A stretch of DNA of 64,000 nt, taken from Planctomycetota bacterium (GTDB lineage Bacteria; Planctomycetota; B15-G4; JADJEK01). The stretch is taken from contig JADJEK010000009.1 in the NCBI GenBank assembly GCA_016709145.1, positions 62,001-126,000 on the forward strand, in the 5' to 3' direction. Below, piece after piece: positions 1-7,561 of this stretch; position 1 is the stretch's first letter, and the number at the start of each line of letters is the position of its first letter. Below the pieces are notes generated by a model, which was not told the DNA's origin, did no database searches, and saw only the letters and a program-made list of their open reading frames with translations. The translations under genes and the position numbers were made by a program.

Positions 1-2
1 TC

Positions 3-1160
3 CTGAAGACGCCGACTCGTGAGCTCACGGTCGCGGTGCCGGTCCTGATGGACGACGGCACCTTCCGTGTGTTCACGGGCTACCGCGTCCAGCACAACAC
101 GGCGATCGGACCGGCCAAGGGCGGGATCCGTTACGACTCCAAGGTCGACATCGACGAAGTCCGCGCGCTGGCCGCGTGGATGACGATGAAGTGCGCCGTC
201 GTGAACGTTCCCTTCGGCGGCGGCAAGGGTGGCATCATCTGCGACCCGAAGGCGTTGTCCCAGGGTGAACTCGAACGCATGACGCGCCGCTACACGGCCG
301 CGATCATGGACATCATCGGCCCGGACAAGGACGTGCCGGCGCCCGACGTCAACACCAATGAACAGGTCATGGCCTGGTTCATGGACACCTACTCGATGCA
401 CGTGCGCCAGGCGACGACCGCGGTCGTCACCGGCAAGCCGATCGGGCTCGGCGGCTCCGCCGGCCGTTCGGCCGCGACCGGTCGCGGCGTGCTGGCGACG
501 CTCGAATGCGCCGCCGCCGTGAAGAAGATGAAGCTGAAGGGCGCGAAGGTCGCGATCCAAGGCTTCGGCAACGTCGGTGGTTGGGCCGCGACGCTGATCG
601 CGGAGCAGGGCGCGAAGATCGTCGCCGTCTCCGACATCCAGGGCGCGATCCACAATCCGCTCGGCCTCGACGTCGCGAAGCTCCACGCGCACGTGAAGGC
701 GACGAAGTCCGTGGTCGGCTTCAAGGGCAGCAAGCCGCTCGACGCCGACAAGCTCGTCGAGGTCGAGTGCGACGTGCTCGTGCCGGCCGCGACCGAGAAC
801 GTCATCACGGCGAAGAACGCGAAGAACGTGAAGGCGAAGATCATCGTCGAAGGCGCGAACGGCCCGACGACGGCCGATGCCGACGCGATCCTCGACGACA
901 AGGGCGTGCTGGTCTGCCCGGACATCCTCGCGAACGCGGGCGGTGTCACGGTCTCCTACTTCGAGTGGGTCCAGGACCGCATGGGTTACTTCTGGGACGA
1001 GGAACGAGTGAACAAGGAACTCGTCCAGAAGATGCAAAAGGCGTTCGCCGAGGTTCACTCCACGGCCGAGCAATACAAGACGAACATGCGTACGGCGGCC
1101 TACATCGTGGCCGTCGATCGCGTGGCGAGCGTCACCAAGAAGCGCGGACTCTATGCCTGA
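3..1160 (+). CDS. gdhA: Glu/Leu/Phe/Val dehydrogenase (glutamate dehydrogenase), 5' end outside window
   Basis: Cytosolic NAD(P)-linked oxidative deamination of glutamate to 2-oxoglutarate and ammonium, or the reverse. The reading frame is open from base 3 and its first visible residues (LKTPTRELTV) already match the family N-terminus, so the true start lies before the window and about 30-40 residues are missing. The substrate-binding stretch RVQHNTAIGPAKGGIRY, the catalytic-lysine region FGGGKGG and the PAPDVNTN motif lie in the first 120 residues. The Rossmann segment GFGNVGG is near residue 190, and EGANGPTT and NAGGVTVSYFEW follow. Coenzyme preference cannot be fixed by eye. The stop overlaps the next start by 8 bases, so it is probably co-transcribed with typA. 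Confidence 0.93.
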   Translation: MKTPTRELTVAVPVLMDDGTFRVFTGYRVQHNTAIGPAKGGIRYDSKVDIDEVRALAAWMTMKCAVVNVPFGGGKGGIICDPKALSQGELERMTRRYTAAIMDIIGPDKDVPAPDVNTNEQVMAWFMDTYSMHVRQATTAVVTGKPIGLGGSAGRSAATGRGVLATLECAAAVKKMKLKGAKVAIQGFGNVGGWAATLIAEQGAKIVAVSDIQGAIHNPLGLDVAKLHAHVKATKSVVGFKGSKPLDADKLVEVECDVLVPAATENVITAKNAKNVKAKIIVEGANGPTTADADAILDDKGVLVCPDILANAGGVTVSYFEWVQDRMGYFWDEERVNKELVQKMQKAFAEVHSTAEQYKTNMRTAAYIVAVDRVASVTKKRGLYA

Positions 1161-3036
1161 GAGCACGATCGTCCCGGCCGCCGATGTGCGCCGCAATTCC
1201 AAGTTGCGCAACATCGCGATCATCGCGCACGTCGACCACGGCAAGACGACGCTCGTGGACCGCCTCATGCGGTTCACGGGCGCCGTCGAAGCGCGCACGG
1301 TCGGTGACGAACTCGTGCTCGACAACAACGCGCTCGAACGCGAGCGCGGCATCACGATCCTGGCGAAGAACACGTCGATCCGCTGGAACGACGCCAAGAT
1401 CAACGTCATCGACACGCCCGGCCACGCCGACTTCGGCGGCGAGGTCGAGCGTGTCCTCAAGCTCGCGGATTCGGCGCTGCTCGTGGTCGACGCGTTCGAA
1501 GGCCCGATGCCGCAGACGCGATTCGTGCTGAAGAAGGCGTTCGAGCAGAAGCTGAGGCCGATCGTCTGCATCAACAAGATCGATCGCCCCGACGCGCGGC
1601 CGCACGAAGTGCTCGACGAAGTGTTCGACCTGTTCGTCGAACTCGGCGCCGACGACGAAGCGCTCGACTTCGCGGTCTGCTACGCCTCCGGCAAGAACTC
1701 GTTCGCGATCCGTGAACTCGACCAAGAGCGCAAGGACATGCGTCCGCTGCTCGACGTGATCATGGAATCGGTGCCGGCGCCGCGCGCGCCGATCGACGAG
1801 CCGCTGCAGTTCCAGGTCACGTCGCTCGACTACAACGAATACGTCGGTCGCATCGCGATCGGCCGCGTCTACGCCGGCATCCTGAAGACGAAGCGCCGCG
1901 TCGCCGTGTTGCGCCGCGACGGCAAGCGCAAGGACGTCAACGTCGGCGGCTTGTTCTCGTTCGAAGGCATGGAACGCAAGCCGGTCGACGAAGTCGAAGC
2001 GGGCGATCTGTGCGCGGTGCAAGGCATCGAGAACATCGACATCGGCGACACCATCGCCGACATCGACAACCCGATCCCGATGCCGCTCATCACGATCGAC
2101 GAGCCGACCATCTCGATGGTCTTCTACGTCAACTCCTCGCCGTTCGCGGGCCGCTCGGGCGACTTCCTGACCTCGCGCCACCTGCGCGAGCGCCTGTACA
2201 AGGAACTGCAGAGCAACGTCGCGCTGCGCGTCGAGGACACGGCGGACCCGGACGCCTTCAAGGTCTCGGGTCGCGGCACGCTGCACCTCGGCATCCTGAT
2301 CGAGAACATGCGCCGCGAAGGCTTCGAGTTCGCGGTCGGCAAGCCGCGCCCGATCTACCGCGAGATCAACGGCAAGAAGGCCGAGCCGATCGAAATCCTC
2401 GTCGTCGACGTCCCGCAGCAGCACGCCGGCAAGGTCATCGAGGTCCTCGGTCCGCGCCGCGGCGAAGTCGCCGTGATGGACACGAAGAACAACCTCACGC
2501 ATCTCGAGTTCCACGTGCCGTCGCGCGGCCTGATCGGCTTGCGCACGCACCTGCTGACGCTGACGCAGGGTGAAGCGATCATCCACCACAGCTTCTATCA
2601 GTACGAGTTCTTCAAGGGCTCGATCCCGCACCGCATCAACGGCGCGTTGATCTCGATGGAATCGCATCCGGTCACGTTCTACGCGCTCGAACTGCTGCAA
2701 GATCGCGGCATGTTCTTCGTCGGGCCGCAGGACGAGGTCTACGTCGGTCAGATCGTCGGGGAGCACTGCAAGCCCGGCGACCTGACGATCAACGTGGGTC
2801 GCGAGAAGAAACTCACCAACATGCGGTCCGCGGGTGCCGAAAAGAACATCCGGTTGGCCCCGCCCCGCGTGTTCGCACTCGAAGAAGCGCTCGAATACAT
2901 CGACGACGACGAACTCGTCGAAGTGACGCCGGACTCGATCCGGTTGCGCAAGCGACTGCTCGACGAGAACGACCGCAAGAAGGCGAAGCGTGTGGGGGGC
3001 GGCGACGATCTCGTTCACGAAGACGAAGGAGCCTGA
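1153..3036 (+). CDS. typA: Translational GTPase TypA/BipA
   Basis: Ribosome-associated GTPase of the EF-G/LepA superfamily that helps 50S subunit maturation and stress adaptation. The 627-residue product is close to the usual 605-615. It shows the P-loop AHVDHGKT near residue 26, the switch motif DTPGHADFGGEVER near residue 85, and NKID near residue 140. The TypA-specific C-terminal half includes the stretch HVPSRGLIGLRT. The ATG lies inside the last codons of the glutamate dehydrogenase gene (8-base overlap), which suggests translational coupling. The C-terminus is slightly long and charged. A long open frame on the opposite strand is a codon-bias shadow. Confidence 0.96.
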   Translation: MPESTIVPAADVRRNSKLRNIAIIAHVDHGKTTLVDRLMRFTGAVEARTVGDELVLDNNALERERGITILAKNTSIRWNDAKINVIDTPGHADFGGEVERVLKLADSALLVVDAFEGPMPQTRFVLKKAFEQKLRPIVCINKIDRPDARPHEVLDEVFDLFVELGADDEALDFAVCYASGKNSFAIRELDQERKDMRPLLDVIMESVPAPRAPIDEPLQFQVTSLDYNEYVGRIAIGRVYAGILKTKRRVAVLRRDGKRKDVNVGGLFSFEGMERKPVDEVEAGDLCAVQGIENIDIGDTIADIDNPIPMPLITIDEPTISMVFYVNSSPFAGRSGDFLTSRHLRERLYKELQSNVALRVEDTADPDAFKVSGRGTLHLGILIENMRREGFEFAVGKPRPIYREINGKKAEPIEILVVDVPQQHAGKVIEVLGPRRGEVAVMDTKNNLTHLEFHVPSRGLIGLRTHLLTLTQGEAIIHHSFYQYEFFKGSIPHRINGALISMESHPVTFYALELLQDRGMFFVGPQDEVYVGQIVGEHCKPGDLTINVGREKKLTNMRSAGAEKNIRLAPPRVFALEEALEYIDDDELVEVTPDSIRLRKRLLDENDRKKAKRVGGGDDLVHEDEGA

Positions 3037-3041
3037 TCCTG
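3028..3041 (+). promoter_or_regulatory. Ribosome binding site with CTG start codon
   Basis: GGAG at 3028-3031 (within GAAGGAG, 3025-3031) is followed by 7 bases and then CTG at 3039. No in-frame ATG, GTG or TTG lies between here and at least 2880, and the first downstream one (TTG, 3219) would delete the dinucleotide-binding motif. This site therefore decides the start of the next gene. Confidence 0.65.
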
Positions 3042-4514
3042 ACCCGCAAACGCTACGTCGTCGTCGGTGCCGGACTGTGCGGGCTGACGACCGCCGAACG
3101 CCTCGCTGCTGCCGGACATGAAGTCACGCTGATCGAACGTCGCGACCGCGTCGGCGGTCTCGCGCGTTCGTTCGTCGACGACGGCTTCGTCTTCGACGTC
3201 GGCCCGCATTACTTCTTCTTGAACGTGCGCCCCGACGTGTCGGACTACGCGCGCAAGCTCGTGCGCGGCCCGAAGGACGAGATCGACTTCCGCATCAGCG
3301 CGCACTTCAAGGGTCGCGAGATCGCGTGGCCGCCGACCGTGGGGTCGCTGTTCAAGCTGCCGCCCGCGGCGATGATCCACAACTTCAAGAAGCTCGTGAA
3401 GAGCGAGCACCCGACCGAGCAGGACTTCCAGGGCTTCACCAAGTTCCTGTACGGCCAGTCGATGTACGACACGTTCTTCGGGCCGTACATCGAGAAGAAG
3501 CTGCCGGCGATCAAGGGCGGCGAGCTGCACCGCGACTGGTGGATCCTCGCGCGCCGCACGATCGCGAACGAGATCGACACCGGACAGGACCGCTACTTGT
3601 CGAAGGTCTCGGGCCAGCGCATGGCCACGAAGCCGGCGCCGCCGTCGCTGAAGAAGAAGCTGATCAAGTCGATCGACATCGCCTACAAGATGTGGCTCAA
3701 CCTGCGGTCGAAGAACATGCCGCGCGTCATGTATCCGCATGGCGGCATCGGCATGATCGCCGAGGGCATCAAGGACGAGTTCCTGCGCCTCGGTGGCACG
3801 TTGATCACGAACTCGGGCGGGACGAAACTCACGCGCGATGCCAGCGGCCGGATCACGCGCGTGGAGTGGGGCAGCGGAGCGATCGACGCGCCCGACCACG
3901 TCGTCTGGACCGGATCGATCCACGAGCTCGCCGATTGCCTCGACGTGCCGCGCGCGAAGGTCGACTACTTGTCGATCGCGCTGGTCTACGTGACGACGAA
4001 GAAGCCGATCACGAACGCCGACTTCCTCTACACGTACTACGGCGAACCGGACCTCATCTTCAACCGCCTGTACTTCCCGACGCGCGCGGTGAAGTGCCTC
4101 GCGCCGGCCGGCAAGGACTCGGTCTGCGCCGAATACTCGCCGCCGCAAGGGCTCGAGGACATCGACCGCAAGGACCTCGAGACCAAGGTCGTCGACGGTC
4201 TGATCAAGCTGAAGCACCTGAAGCGCGAAGACGTCGAGGGCGTCAAGGTGCGCGTCGCGAAGGACGCGTACCCGATCTACCCGATCGACTACTTGGCTCG
4301 CCTGAACGTGCTTTGGGACAAGATCCGCGCGGTGCCGAACCTGGCCTCCGTCGGGCGAACGGGGCAGTTCTACTACAACAACATGGCGCTGACGGTTTGC
4401 CTCGGGCACGACCTCGCGCGCAAGCTGCTCGGTCAACCGTCGTATTGGGAAGAGCAACGCGACAAGGCCGCAGCCGCCGCGGCAGCACCCGTCGCGCTCG
4501 AACGCGATCACTGA
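3039..4514 (+). CDS. FAD-dependent oxidoreductase (protoporphyrinogen oxidase / UDP-galactopyranose mutase-like), probable CTG start
   Basis: NAD(P)-binding-like amine oxidase superfamily flavoprotein of about 491 residues. From CTG 3039 the frame gives RYVVVGAGLCGLTTAERL, then ERRDRVGGLARS, a complete FAD-binding Rossmann fold with the RxGG-type second motif. The body contains TGSIHEL in the middle and a C-terminal SVGRTGQFYYNNM segment, as in UDP-galactopyranose-mutase-like and PPOX-like proteins. The first standard start codon (3219) would remove the FAD fold, so the unusual CTG is preferred and is supported by a well-spaced GGAG. It begins 2 bases after typA and is likely in the same operon. 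The substrate is unknown; sugar-nucleotide or tetrapyrrole chemistry are both possible. Confidence 0.8.
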   Translation: MTRKRYVVVGAGLCGLTTAERLAAAGHEVTLIERRDRVGGLARSFVDDGFVFDVGPHYFFLNVRPDVSDYARKLVRGPKDEIDFRISAHFKGREIAWPPTVGSLFKLPPAAMIHNFKKLVKSEHPTEQDFQGFTKFLYGQSMYDTFFGPYIEKKLPAIKGGELHRDWWILARRTIANEIDTGQDRYLSKVSGQRMATKPAPPSLKKKLIKSIDIAYKMWLNLRSKNMPRVMYPHGGIGMIAEGIKDEFLRLGGTLITNSGGTKLTRDASGRITRVEWGSGAIDAPDHVVWTGSIHELADCLDVPRAKVDYLSIALVYVTTKKPITNADFLYTYYGEPDLIFNRLYFPTRAVKCLAPAGKDSVCAEYSPPQGLEDIDRKDLETKVVDGLIKLKHLKREDVEGVKVRVAKDAYPIYPIDYLARLNVLWDKIRAVPNLASVGRTGQFYYNNMALTVCLGHDLARKLLGQPSYWEEQRDKAAAAAAAPVALERDH

Positions 4515-4539
4515 TCGCGGTCGGCGCGTTCCACCGCGA
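4515..4539. terminator. Candidate bidirectional hairpin between convergent genes
   Basis: TCGCGGT at 4515-4521 pairs with ACCGCGA at 4533-4539 around an 11-base loop, in the 28-base gap between the convergent FAD oxidoreductase and FG-GAP genes. There is no U-tract, so a terminator role rests on position alone. Confidence 0.35.
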
Positions 4540-4542
4540 CGG

Positions 4543-6123
4543 TCATTTGCCGAGCGCGTCGCCGAACTGCTCGCTACTGGCGGCCATCGCTCCGATCACC
4601 GCCGTCGACTCGTCGATGAACAATCCGGCGTTGGTGGCGATGCCCGTCCCTGACCCGACCAGGATCAGCACGGCTCCGGCGGAGTCGAGGCCGTTGGCCT
4701 CGTGGAACGGCATTCCGCAGGCCAGATCGGTGATCGAGTCACCGTTGAAATCGGCGGCCGCGAGCACCGCCCCGAGTTGATCGCCCAACTCGTTGATGCC
4801 AGGGATCGTGCCGGTGTTCTGGTCGATCACGACGTCCGACAGCGCGGTGATGCCGCTCGCCGTGCCGGGGAAGATCTGCACCGCACCGCAGCCTTGGATC
4901 CCGCCCGCGGTCTGGCCCGGTGCGCCGACCGCCAGGTCGTCGATCCCGTCGCCGTTGAAATCGCCGCTGGCGAGTTCGGACGCGAAGTAGAGGCTCTGTT
5001 GGGTCAAGCCGTTCACCAGCAACTGCGTGCGGTTCCACACGTGCGTGGCCGCGGCGTCGAGGCCGGTCGCTTGTCCGGTCATGACGTAGAACTGTCCGCA
5101 TAGCATCTGAGAGTTCAGCGTCACGCCGGGGCTGCCGATCGCGAGATCGTCACGGCCGTCGTCATCGAAGTCACCGACCGCGAAGCCGTAGGTGAACGCG
5201 GTATAGCCACCGGCACTCGGCCCGCCGATCGACGCTTCATCGAACTGCTGGGCGCGGGATCGATGCAGGCCCTTCTTCGGCTTGCCGTAGATCACCGAGA
5301 ACGCGCCCTTCGAGTCCGCATCGAACTGGGCTTGTTCCGAACCGGCAACGAGGTCGTCCGCGCCGTCGCCGTCGAAGTCGCCGGCGGCGAGCTTCAGCCC
5401 CCACGCGGCTCCGGCCTGGGGATCGCCGGGAATGCCCTTCGCGCCGAGATGCCACAACTGGTTCTTCTTGGCACGAAGGCCTTTCCCCGACCCGTAGAGC
5501 ACATGGACGGCGCCCGCACCGTCCATCGACTGCTTCTTGAACTTCAGCGACTCCACGACACCGATCGCGAGATCGTCGTAGCCATTCCCATCGAAATCCC
5601 CCGCGCACATGGACGTGCCGAAGACCTCGTAGCTGTGCGTCGGCTGGTCTTTGGCGGCGGCGTCGACCTTGTCCTTGATGCCCTTCGCGTTCTGGTGGAA
5701 GAGTCGCGCGCCTTCGATCGAGAGACCGAACTCCGAGCCGCGCAGCACGACGACGAGGCCGGCGTGCGATTTCCCGGCGATCGTCCGACCGGGGACCCCG
5801 ATCGCCGCATCGTCGTACGCATCGCCGTCGAAGTTGCCGACGGCGATGGCGGCGCCCACGCGGTCGCCCGCGGCCTCCGGCAGCCCGACCAGCGGCAGGA
5901 TGAACATGCCCGCCGGCGTCGTGCCGAGCCCCGCTGCCGAGCCGTACGTGATCCACGCCGTGCCCGCTTCGGCGGCGGTCCCGACGGATTCGTACGGCGC
6001 GCCGATCACGAGGTCGTCGAAGCCGTCCCCATTGAAGTCGCCGGCGGCCGTCTCGGACGCGCCGAGGCCGAGCGAAAACGCGAGCAGAAGGGCGATCTCT
6101 TTCCGTACGGCGAACGTGCGCAT
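4543..6123 (-). CDS. Secreted FG-GAP repeat (integrin-alpha-like) beta-propeller protein
   Basis: 526-residue exported protein. An N-terminal signal peptide (charged start, then ALLLAFSLGLGA) is followed at once by FG-GAP blades. I count seven calcium-binding blade motifs of the type DFNGDGFDDLVIGAP: GDFNGDGFDD, GNFDGDAYDD, GDFDGNGYDD, GDFDGDGADD, GDFDDDGRDD, GDFNGDGIDD and ADFNGDSITD. This is consistent with a closed seven-bladed propeller that fills almost the whole protein. Such proteins act at the cell surface or outside the cell in adhesion or unknown binding; no enzyme motif is visible. GGAG lies 6 bases before the ATG. The gene runs in the same direction as the SGNH hydrolase upstream, 83 bases away. 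Confidence 0.9.
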   Translation of the reverse strand: MRTFAVRKEIALLLAFSLGLGASETAAGDFNGDGFDDLVIGAPYESVGTAAEAGTAWITYGSAAGLGTTPAGMFILPLVGLPEAAGDRVGAAIAVGNFDGDAYDDAAIGVPGRTIAGKSHAGLVVVLRGSEFGLSIEGARLFHQNAKGIKDKVDAAAKDQPTHSYEVFGTSMCAGDFDGNGYDDLAIGVVESLKFKKQSMDGAGAVHVLYGSGKGLRAKKNQLWHLGAKGIPGDPQAGAAWGLKLAAGDFDGDGADDLVAGSEQAQFDADSKGAFSVIYGKPKKGLHRSRAQQFDEASIGGPSAGGYTAFTYGFAVGDFDDDGRDDLAIGSPGVTLNSQMLCGQFYVMTGQATGLDAAATHVWNRTQLLVNGLTQQSLYFASELASGDFNGDGIDDLAVGAPGQTAGGIQGCGAVQIFPGTASGITALSDVVIDQNTGTIPGINELGDQLGAVLAAADFNGDSITDLACGMPFHEANGLDSAGAVLILVGSGTGIATNAGLFIDESTAVIGAMAASSEQFGDALGK

Positions 6124-6206
6124 GGCTGGCTCCGGCGGGTGGGCAAGAAGGGCTCCATCCGGAACGATCGCGGGGCGTCACGCGAAAAAATGCGGAACGA
6201 CGTCGG

Positions 6207-7451
6207 TCAGCGAGCGGCCGTCGAGGGTCGCAGCAACGCGTCGCGGAGGATGAACGCACTGACCGCGCGGGCCGCGAGTGCGCAGCCGGTCGCGTTCAGG
6301 TGGTGGTCGAGGGCGCTCGTTTGGAGCGTCGACGCCGACTCGTGACGCAGCGCGTCGAGGACGTCGAAGCACGGCACGCTGGCTTCGACGCACGTCGCGC
6401 GGATCAGTGCGTGGACCTCGGTCATCGGATACGCGTCGAAGTCCTCGACCAGCGGGAACAACAGCACGGCGACCTTCCGTTCGTCGCCCTTCGCGCGCGC
6501 CAAGAACGCCTGGAACTCCTCGCGCTGCGTCCAGCCCGCGCCGCTCGGAGCGTCGTAGAGGCGACGCAGGTGCTCCAGGTACGACGCTTTCGCTCCGCTG
6601 CGCACGCACAGCGCGACCAATGCGGGCTCGAGGCGACGCCACAACGCGCTGTACCGCAGCAGCACGTCCGACACCAGCGGCACGAGTCGACTCTGCTGCA
6701 CGTACTCCTGTTTGCGCTCGTTCGACTCGGCATCGTTCACGTACCACGCGAGCAGCACGAGATCGGGATCGACGCGATCGAGCGTCGACGCGAGCACGTC
6801 GAGTTCGCGGCGCGTGTCCGCACCGGGCACTCCGGCGTTGAAGACGTCGACGGAATGCGTGACGGACAACTCGGCTTCGAGCGCGGCGGGGAACGTCCGC
6901 GCGCGCTCGTCGATGCCGAACCCGAACGCGAACGAGTCGCCGACGACGAGCACGCGGCGCTCGCCGTCCGTTCGCGGCCGATCGAATGGATCGTCGCGGA
7001 ATCCGTCGGCATTCAGTTGGGGCGCGACCCGCTGCATGAACGCGCGCGCGGCGGCCTCGAAGTCGTGACGCTCGCGCACGACGTCGTCGCAAAATTCGAG
7101 TGCGCGCAGCGCGAACTCGAGGCCGAGCAGCGTGAGCCCCGTCGCGACCGTCGCCACGCCGAGTTTGCGCAGCAGCGCTCCACGCCGAACGATCAGCGGG
7201 CCGAGTCGCGCCGCGGAGGCGAACACCGCGCAACCGAACCCGGCGAGAGCTCCGGCGCAAGCCAGCGCGATCGTGCGGTAGATCGCGAGCCAATGCAGGG
7301 TGTACGGCTGCAATGAACCGTCGGCGCTGACGCGCCGCGCGAGGAATTCGGGCCGCAAGGCCAGCGTCGCCAGCGCGATGGTCGACGCCACGACCACGCA
7401 GCCGACGGCGAGTCGACGAGCGGGTCGGCGGGGGTCGGCGGCGACGGACAT
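6207..7451 (-). CDS. Membrane-anchored SGNH/GDSL-type hydrolase
   Basis: About 414 residues. An N-terminal hydrophobic region contains two to three membrane segments (around residues 15-35, 50-75 and 85-110), then a soluble SGNH domain. Block I is VLVVGDSFAFGFG with the catalytic Ser, a Gly appears in FNAGVPGADT, block III is AWYVNDAES with its Asn, and the closing Asp/His pair falls in LDHHLNATG. The family removes acyl groups or other esters from lipids, glycans or cell-wall polymers; the specificity here is unknown. The ATG at 7451 is preferred over an upstream GTG because it gives the more normal N-terminus. It is divergent from the first sigma-factor fusion, with a 110-base shared upstream region. 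Confidence 0.85.
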   Translation of the reverse strand: MSVAADPRRPARRLAVGCVVVASTIALATLALRPEFLARRVSADGSLQPYTLHWLAIYRTIALACAGALAGFGCAVFASAARLGPLIVRRGALLRKLGVATVATGLTLLGLEFALRALEFCDDVVRERHDFEAAARAFMQRVAPQLNADGFRDDPFDRPRTDGERRVLVVGDSFAFGFGIDERARTFPAALEAELSVTHSVDVFNAGVPGADTRRELDVLASTLDRVDPDLVLLAWYVNDAESNERKQEYVQQSRLVPLVSDVLLRYSALWRRLEPALVALCVRSGAKASYLEHLRRLYDAPSGAGWTQREEFQAFLARAKGDERKVAVLLFPLVEDFDAYPMTEVHALIRATCVEASVPCFDVLDALRHESASTLQTSALDHHLNATGCALAARAVSAFILRDALLRPSTAAR

Positions 7452-7523
7452 CGGGGATTCGCCTCGCACAGGGACACGCGGTCGGCGGCACGATATCGCG
7501 GCCGTGGCGTTCCCGAATCGAGT

Positions 7524-7551
7524 GAACCCGATCGGCGATCGGCGCTGTCTC
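7524..7551 (+). promoter_or_regulatory. Candidate ECF-type promoter of sigma-fusion gene 1
   Basis: GAACCC at 7524-7529 and TGTCTC at 7546-7551, 16 bases apart. The second box ends 10 bases before the ATG at 7562 and no Shine-Dalgarno sequence lies between, so the message would be leaderless or nearly so. The same boxes in the same register precede the two tandem paralogues. Confidence 0.4.
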
Positions 7552-7561
7552 CTCCCCAGTC

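Noticed and set aside
1132..3018. Long open frame antisense to typA (628 codons)
   Set aside because: It is a codon-bias shadow of a clear GTPase gene; product is Arg/Asp/Val-rich with no fold or motif.
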